This document shows, piece by piece, positions 60,310-64,000 of a stretch of DNA of 64,000 nucleotides (its first letter is position 1; each line of letters opens with the position of its first letter). Origin of the DNA: Streptomyces sp. NBC_00234 (GTDB taxonomy: Bacteria > Actinomycetota > Actinomycetes > Streptomycetales > Streptomycetaceae). A program made the position numbers and the translations under genes. Location of the stretch: assembly GCF_036195325.1 (NCBI RefSeq), contig NZ_CP108101.1, positions 124,001-188,000 on the forward strand, read 5' to 3'. The notes below the pieces were generated by a model. That model was not told where the DNA came from. It searched no databases and saw only the letters and a list, made by a program, of their open reading frames with translations.

Positions 60310-60933
60310 ATGACGACCGATTGGATAGCGGAGGACCGGCGCATGGCACGGGGGCGGCGCTCCGACGCTCTCGGCTGTCCGCCCACGAGGCAGGTCGTCT
60401 CCCCGCCGCCGCTGTCCGAAGCGGAGGTCCGCGAAGCGGAGGCGGAGCTGGGCATCGCGTTCCCGGACCAGTACCGAGCGTACGTGCTCCGGGAGAGCGC
60501 CGGCGGCGCGGTGAACCGCCTGTGCCGAACCGCGGCGGGCTGGGGCTGGCAGGGGGACTCCAGGACCAACTACGACCTGCTCACCACCGACTTCCCGCAT
60601 CCCGACTCCTACCGCGCCTTCGAGATCGAGCTGGACGCGCGCGAGCCTCGGACGCAGGACTTCCCGGACCACCATGCCTACCGAGCGGCGTGGGAGCAGT
60701 GGGACGCCGAGTACGGGGTGTTCCAGGAGCGCATGACGTCCGGCGCTGTATTCATCCAGGACAACGGGTGTGGCTTCTCGACCCTGCTCGTCGTCACCGG
60801 TCCGCACCGGGGCTCGCTGTGGTTCGACGGCCGGGCCACCTGCGACCTGATCCTTCCTCTGGACCTGGGCGGTCGGCCCGTGTCGTTCGTGGACTGGCTC
60901 GCTCGGGAGTCCATGGATCTGCTCGGCTGGTGA
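60310..60933 (+). CDS. SMI1/KNR4 (SUKH) family protein
   Basis: A 207-residue SUKH-fold protein: SEAEVREAEAELGIAFPDQY and RAYVLRESAGGAV at the N-terminus, IQDNGCGFSTLLVVTGPHRG in the middle and LGGRPVSFVDWLARESMDL at the C-terminus. SUKH proteins are often immunity proteins for contact-dependent toxins, but no toxin gene is adjacent, so a stand-alone role is equally likely. The ATG at 60310 (MTTDWIAED) is chosen by homology; the open frame begins earlier. Confidence 0.8.
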   Translation: MTTDWIAEDRRMARGRRSDALGCPPTRQVVSPPPLSEAEVREAEAELGIAFPDQYRAYVLRESAGGAVNRLCRTAAGWGWQGDSRTNYDLLTTDFPHPDSYRAFEIELDAREPRTQDFPDHHAYRAAWEQWDAEYGVFQERMTSGAVFIQDNGCGFSTLLVVTGPHRGSLWFDGRATCDLILPLDLGGRPVSFVDWLARESMDLLGW

Positions 60934-60950
60934 AAGCCGAGTCTTTGACG

Positions 60951-60980
60951 TGAGCCCGCCCGGAGCATCCGGGCAGCTCA
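60951..60980. terminator. Shared terminator between the convergent SMI1 and USP genes
   Basis: TGAGC-CC-GCCCGG pairs with CCGGGC-A-GCTCA around AGCAT (60951-60980). The stem includes the stop codon of the minus-strand universal stress gene and lies 17 bases past the SMI1 stop, so it can serve both directions. Confidence 0.65.
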
Positions 60981-61394
60981 TTCCTCCGTCGGGACGCAGA
61001 GCACCGGCACCGTCGACAGATGCAGCAGCTTGTGCGGGGTGGAGCCGAGCAGGGCCCCGCGCATCGGGCTCTCGCCCCAGGTGCCCACGACGATGACCCT
61101 CGCCCCGTGGCGTGCGGCGGCGTCGATCAGCGCCTGTGCCGGATTCTTGTCGATGACCTCGACGGTGGCCGGTACGCCCGCCTCGTCGGCCGCCGCGAGG
61201 GCGTGCTCCAGTCCCGTATGCCCGGCCTGGCGGATGGCCTCGTAGTGGGACCTGTACTCCTCGCCGGCGGGGCCGGGGGGCGCCGCTCCGTAGACCAGGA
61301 CGAGCCGCTCGTCGAACGCGGCGGCCACCTCGACCGCGATCCGCAGGGCGCGTGCGGCTCCGGGGGACTTGTCGTACCCGAGGACCACCGACAT
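60978..61394 (-). CDS. Universal stress protein (UspA family)
   Basis: A 138-residue USP: VVLGYDKSPGAARALRIAVE at the N-terminus and the ATP-binding loop VVGTWGESPMRGALLGSTPH near the C-terminus (G-2x-G-9x-G(S/T) type). Such proteins bind ATP and act in stress tolerance. AAGGAG is 7 bases before the ATG at 61394. It follows the amino-acid permease gene with a 1-bp gap, so the two are one operon. Confidence 0.9.
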   Translation of the reverse strand: MSVVLGYDKSPGAARALRIAVEVAAAFDERLVLVYGAAPPGPAGEEYRSHYEAIRQAGHTGLEHALAAADEAGVPATVEVIDKNPAQALIDAAARHGARVIVVGTWGESPMRGALLGSTPHKLLHLSTVPVLCVPTEE

Positions 61395-61395
61395 C

Positions 61396-62895
61396 TCAGG
61401 ACTCCTTGCCGTGCACGAGGTCGGGATCGACCACACTCCGACGCTCGGTCCAGAAGACCGCGGACCGCAGCCGCCACACGACCATGAGCACCACACCGGC
61501 GATGCTGATGCAGATGCCGATGACGAGCGGCGGGCCGAGACCGAACCACGAGGTTCCGCTGTAGGAGTTCGCCGGGTCGGACATGTCCATCACCGACCGT
61601 ACGAGCAGCCAGGTCAGCAGCCCGGCGCCGACCAGCGGGCCGAGACCGATGAGGACGAAGTTGCGCACGCTCTCGGTCAGATGGCGGCGGTAGTAGACCG
61701 CGCAGGCCACACCGGTGAGCGCGTAGTAGAAGGCGATGAGCAGGGACAGCGCCGTCAGCGAGTCGAAGAGGGCGTTCTCACTGATCTGGTTCACGACGAC
61801 GTACCAGGCGATGGCGATGCCGGCCACCCACCACGTGCTCACGTCGGGGGTCCGGAACCGCGGGTTGATGCGCGCGAACTGCGTCGGCAGCGCGTGACGG
61901 CGAGCCATCGACAGCGCCGTGCGCGACGCCGGGATGATGGTGGTCTGGGTCGAGGCCAGCGCGGAGGTCGAGACCGCGAGCAGCACGACCCAGTCCCAGC
62001 CGCCCATCACCTCACCCGCGAGGAGGGCGAAGATGAACTCCTCCTCCTGGGCGTTGTCGGCCAGGTACGTGGTCCCGGCGAAGGCGACGACCGCGAAGCC
62101 GACGGACAGGTAGGTCACCAGCAGAATGACGGTCGACCACACACCGGCCCTGCCGGGAGCGCTGGCGGAGTCCTCGACCTCTTCGGTGAGATTGACGGCC
62201 GACTCCCAGCCCCAGTAGACGAAGACGCCCAGCAGCAGCCCGCTCGTGAGGGCGGCGCCGCCCGCCCCGAAGGGGTTGAGCCACTCGGCCGAGGGTTTGA
62301 CGGAGTCGAACGACGTCGTACCGGCGTAGACGCGGTAGAGCGCCACGATCACGAAGACCAGCAGGAAGGCGACCTGCGCCAGGATGAGAACGTTCTGCAC
62401 CTTGGCCGACAGCTCCGTCCCGATGACGCAGAGGCCCGTCATCACGAGGATCAGGAGCACGGCGAGAAGCTGGCGCACGAACTCGTTCTCCGCCCAGCTG
62501 TCGAGACCGAAGGCCAGCAGGCCGAAACTGACGGCGACATCCGCCAGAGACCCGATCACCAGAACTCCGGTCATCGCGATGGCCCAGCCGCCGAGCCACC
62601 CGGTCCACGGGCCCATCGCCCGTGTGACCCAGGAGAAGGTCGTGCCGCAGTCCTGATCGACCTTGTTCAGGTAGTAGAACGCGGAGGCGATGAACAGCAT
62701 CGGCACGAACGAGGCGAAGAGCACTCCTGGGGCGTAAACGCCGACGAGGGCCACGATGGGACCGATGACGGCCGCCACCGAGTAGGCCGGGGACGTGGCG
62801 TTCAATCCGATGACCAGCGCGTCGACGAAGCCGATCGCGTTCGGCTTCAAGCTCGCCGGCGGTGCCGGTCGGGCAAGGTCCTCTGCCTCTGCCAT
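61396..62895 (-). CDS. APC-superfamily amino acid permease
   Basis: A 499-residue membrane protein with about 12 helices. The first helix region is ALVIGLNATSPAYSVAAVIG and the unwound G-x-T/S/A segment of APC carriers appears in it. LLLGVFVYWGWESAVNLTEE and ASTQTTIIPASRTALSMARR are conserved APC regions. It transports an amino acid or polyamine; which one is unknown. The USP gene follows directly in the operon, and an AT-rich promoter-like stretch lies upstream of 62895. Confidence 0.9.
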   Translation of the reverse strand: MAEAEDLARPAPPASLKPNAIGFVDALVIGLNATSPAYSVAAVIGPIVALVGVYAPGVLFASFVPMLFIASAFYYLNKVDQDCGTTFSWVTRAMGPWTGWLGGWAIAMTGVLVIGSLADVAVSFGLLAFGLDSWAENEFVRQLLAVLLILVMTGLCVIGTELSAKVQNVLILAQVAFLLVFVIVALYRVYAGTTSFDSVKPSAEWLNPFGAGGAALTSGLLLGVFVYWGWESAVNLTEEVEDSASAPGRAGVWSTVILLVTYLSVGFAVVAFAGTTYLADNAQEEEFIFALLAGEVMGGWDWVVLLAVSTSALASTQTTIIPASRTALSMARRHALPTQFARINPRFRTPDVSTWWVAGIAIAWYVVVNQISENALFDSLTALSLLIAFYYALTGVACAVYYRRHLTESVRNFVLIGLGPLVGAGLLTWLLVRSVMDMSDPANSYSGTSWFGLGPPLVIGICISIAGVVLMVVWRLRSAVFWTERRSVVDPDLVHGKES

Positions 62896-63011
62896 GCTCC
62901 CTCGCTCCGGTCATGGGCCTGATGAAACGAGCGAAATATATCTAACCCATGCTATTTGGGCGCTTTCGTCCCCGCATGTCAGTCGGAAACACCCGGATGC
63001 CGTCCGGCACC

Positions 63012-64000
63012 TCACTGCTCGCGCATGCCCCACGGTGCGCCGTACTCCGTCAGCAGATCGAGGAACGGCCGCGGCGGCATGGCCTCGGGGCCCAGCACTC
63101 CGCTGCCGCTCCAGGTGCCGCACGCCATGAGTTCGAGGGCGGCGACGGGGTTGATCGCCGTCTGCCAGACGACGGCCTGGGAGCCGTACTCCCGCATGGA
63201 CCACTGGTTGTCGACCACGTGGTACAGGTAGACCTCTCTCGGCCTGCCGTCCTTGACACCCTTCACCCAGGTGCCCGCGCACGTCTTCCCGTGCATCCGC
63301 TCGCCGAGTCCCGCCGGGTCGGGCAGACAGGCGGCGACGACGTCGCGGGGGGAGACCGCGACCCGGCCCGACCCGCTGTTCACATGGACGGGGTCCGTCC
63401 GGTCGAGGCCCAGCTTGTGGAGCGTACGGAGCACCCCGATGAACTCGTCGCCGAGACCGTACTTGAACGTGACCCGCCGGGCCTTCAGCCATCGAGGCAC
63501 CAGAAGCACTTCCTCGTGCTCGACGTTGACGCACTCCACCGGCCCGATGCCTTCGGGGAAGTCGAAGACCTCCGGCTCGCTGAAGGGTGCGGTGGTGAAC
63601 CAGCCCCGTCCCTCCTCGTACACGACCGGTGGGTTCAGGCACTCCTCGATGGTCGTCCAAATGCTGAAGGACGGGGCGAACTCGTAGCCCTCCACCACCA
63701 GATCGGCGCCGTCGCGGATGCCGATCTCCTCGATCTCGTCGAAGAGTTCGTCGGAGGCGTACCGGGCGAACACGTCCGAGAGGCCGGGCTCCACCCCCAT
63801 ACCCACGAGCGCGAGGCGGCCCGCCGCCTCCCATGCGGCGGCCCGTTCGAACTGCGCGTCCCCGAGCTTGACTCCGCATTCCTCGTACGGACGGGACGGG
63901 TGCGGCCGGGACAGGGACATCGCCATGTCGAGATAGTGCGCGCCGTGGGCCAGAGCAGCCTCGAACAGGGGCAGTACGAAACGGGGGTCGGTGGCGTTGA
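63012..64000 (-). CDS. Saccharopine dehydrogenase-like protein, C-terminal part (5' end beyond window)
   Basis: The frame is open from the window edge, with HGAHYLDMAMSLSRPHPSRP, AAWEAAGRLALVGMGVEPGL, FSIWTTIEECLNPPVVYEEG and EVYLYHVVDNQWSMREYGSQ. This matches the C-terminal domain of saccharopine-dehydrogenase/carboxynorspermidine-synthase-type proteins, which handle lysine- or polyamine-type substrates with NAD(P)H. The N-terminal Rossmann part lies outside the window. The upstream APC permease could import its substrate, but the two are separate transcripts by spacing. Confidence 0.8.
   Translation of the reverse strand, partial: NATDPRFVLPLFEAALAHGAHYLDMAMSLSRPHPSRPYEECGVKLGDAQFERAAAWEAAGRLALVGMGVEPGLSDVFARYASDELFDEIEEIGIRDGADLVVEGYEFAPSFSIWTTIEECLNPPVVYEEGRGWFTTAPFSEPEVFDFPEGIGPVECVNVEHEEVLLVPRWLKARRVTFKYGLGDEFIGVLRTLHKLGLDRTDPVHVNSGSGRVAVSPRDVVAACLPDPAGLGERMHGKTCAGTWVKGVKDGRPREVYLYHVVDNQWSMREYGSQAVVWQTAINPVAALELMACGTWSGSGVLGPEAMPPRPFLDLLTEYGAPWGMREQ

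Noticed and set aside
1..64000. CRISPR arrays, rRNA and tRNA genes
   Set aside because: No evenly spaced direct repeats, rRNA-like conserved blocks or cloverleaf-like T-arm sequences were found on reading through.

Overview
The window is high-GC actinobacterial DNA, almost certainly from a Streptomyces or close relative. The evidence is strong third-position G/C bias, frequent GTG/TTG starts, a mycothiol-dependent-type enzyme, a DmdR/DtxR-type iron box, an ECF42-DGPF module, a streptogrisin-like protease, a FemX-MurJ pair and a MocR regulator. No rRNA, tRNA or CRISPR array was seen. The first 16 kb is rich in insertion-sequence debris, which would suit an accessory chromosome arm; that placement is inference.

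Layout. 1-5.4 kb: a cut GNAT gene, an IS-end relict, then a metabolic island (mycothiol-type isomerase and MocR regulator, divergent from an MFS carrier, ketopantoate reductase and a RidA-like protein). 5.57-7.22 kb: one intact IS5-family element whose transposase converges on a coiled-coil passenger gene. 7.4-15.5 kb: at least five decayed IS5-family transposases among small genes (lipoprotein, two VOC proteins, a coiled-coil protein, a serine hydrolase) and a truncated recombinase-like gene translationally coupled to an unknown gene. 15.5-20 kb: phosphatase, APH-like kinase, and a TetR/LmrA-type regulator paired with an SDR/alpha-beta-hydrolase fusion; both genes carry near-identical LmrA/QdoR-like operators. 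20-26.7 kb: all minus strand, with a membrane protein, an NTF2-like protein, a FUSC exporter, ALDH, SDR and Zn-ADH, plus a 162-bp MITE-like element. This looks like an aldehyde/alcohol conversion and efflux cluster. 26.9-30.7 kb: two GlxA-type AraC regulators bracketing a 4-nt-overlapping rhodanese/trans-sulfuration/GlxA operon.

30.8-37.9 kb is a cell-wall block: an L,D-transpeptidase, then a tight plus-strand run FemX, MurJ, response regulator, sensor kinase, lipoprotein. 38-43.6 kb holds crotonase, P450 and methyltransferase genes, an XRE-cupin regulator divergent from a thioredoxin-reductase-like flavoprotein, and a decayed DUF1062 gene. 44-47 kb has a MerR-HEAT regulator and a HEAT-only protein under a MerR-type operator, a lipoprotein and a truncated hemoglobin. 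47.5-52.6 kb has a secreted S1 protease behind a perfect palindrome, a flavin monooxygenase/TetR divergent pair around a 29-bp inverted repeat, and the DGPF protein/ECF42 sigma pair with a matching promoter. 52.8-56.7 kb is an iron-regulated siderophore ABC importer. The remainder holds housekeeping and stress genes: methyltransferase, SapA-like secreted protein, 2'-5' RNA ligase, dienelactone hydrolase, SMI1/KNR4 protein, universal stress protein, amino-acid permease, and a saccharopine-dehydrogenase-like gene cut by the window end.

All assignments come from reading translated sequence and motifs; no database search was run.
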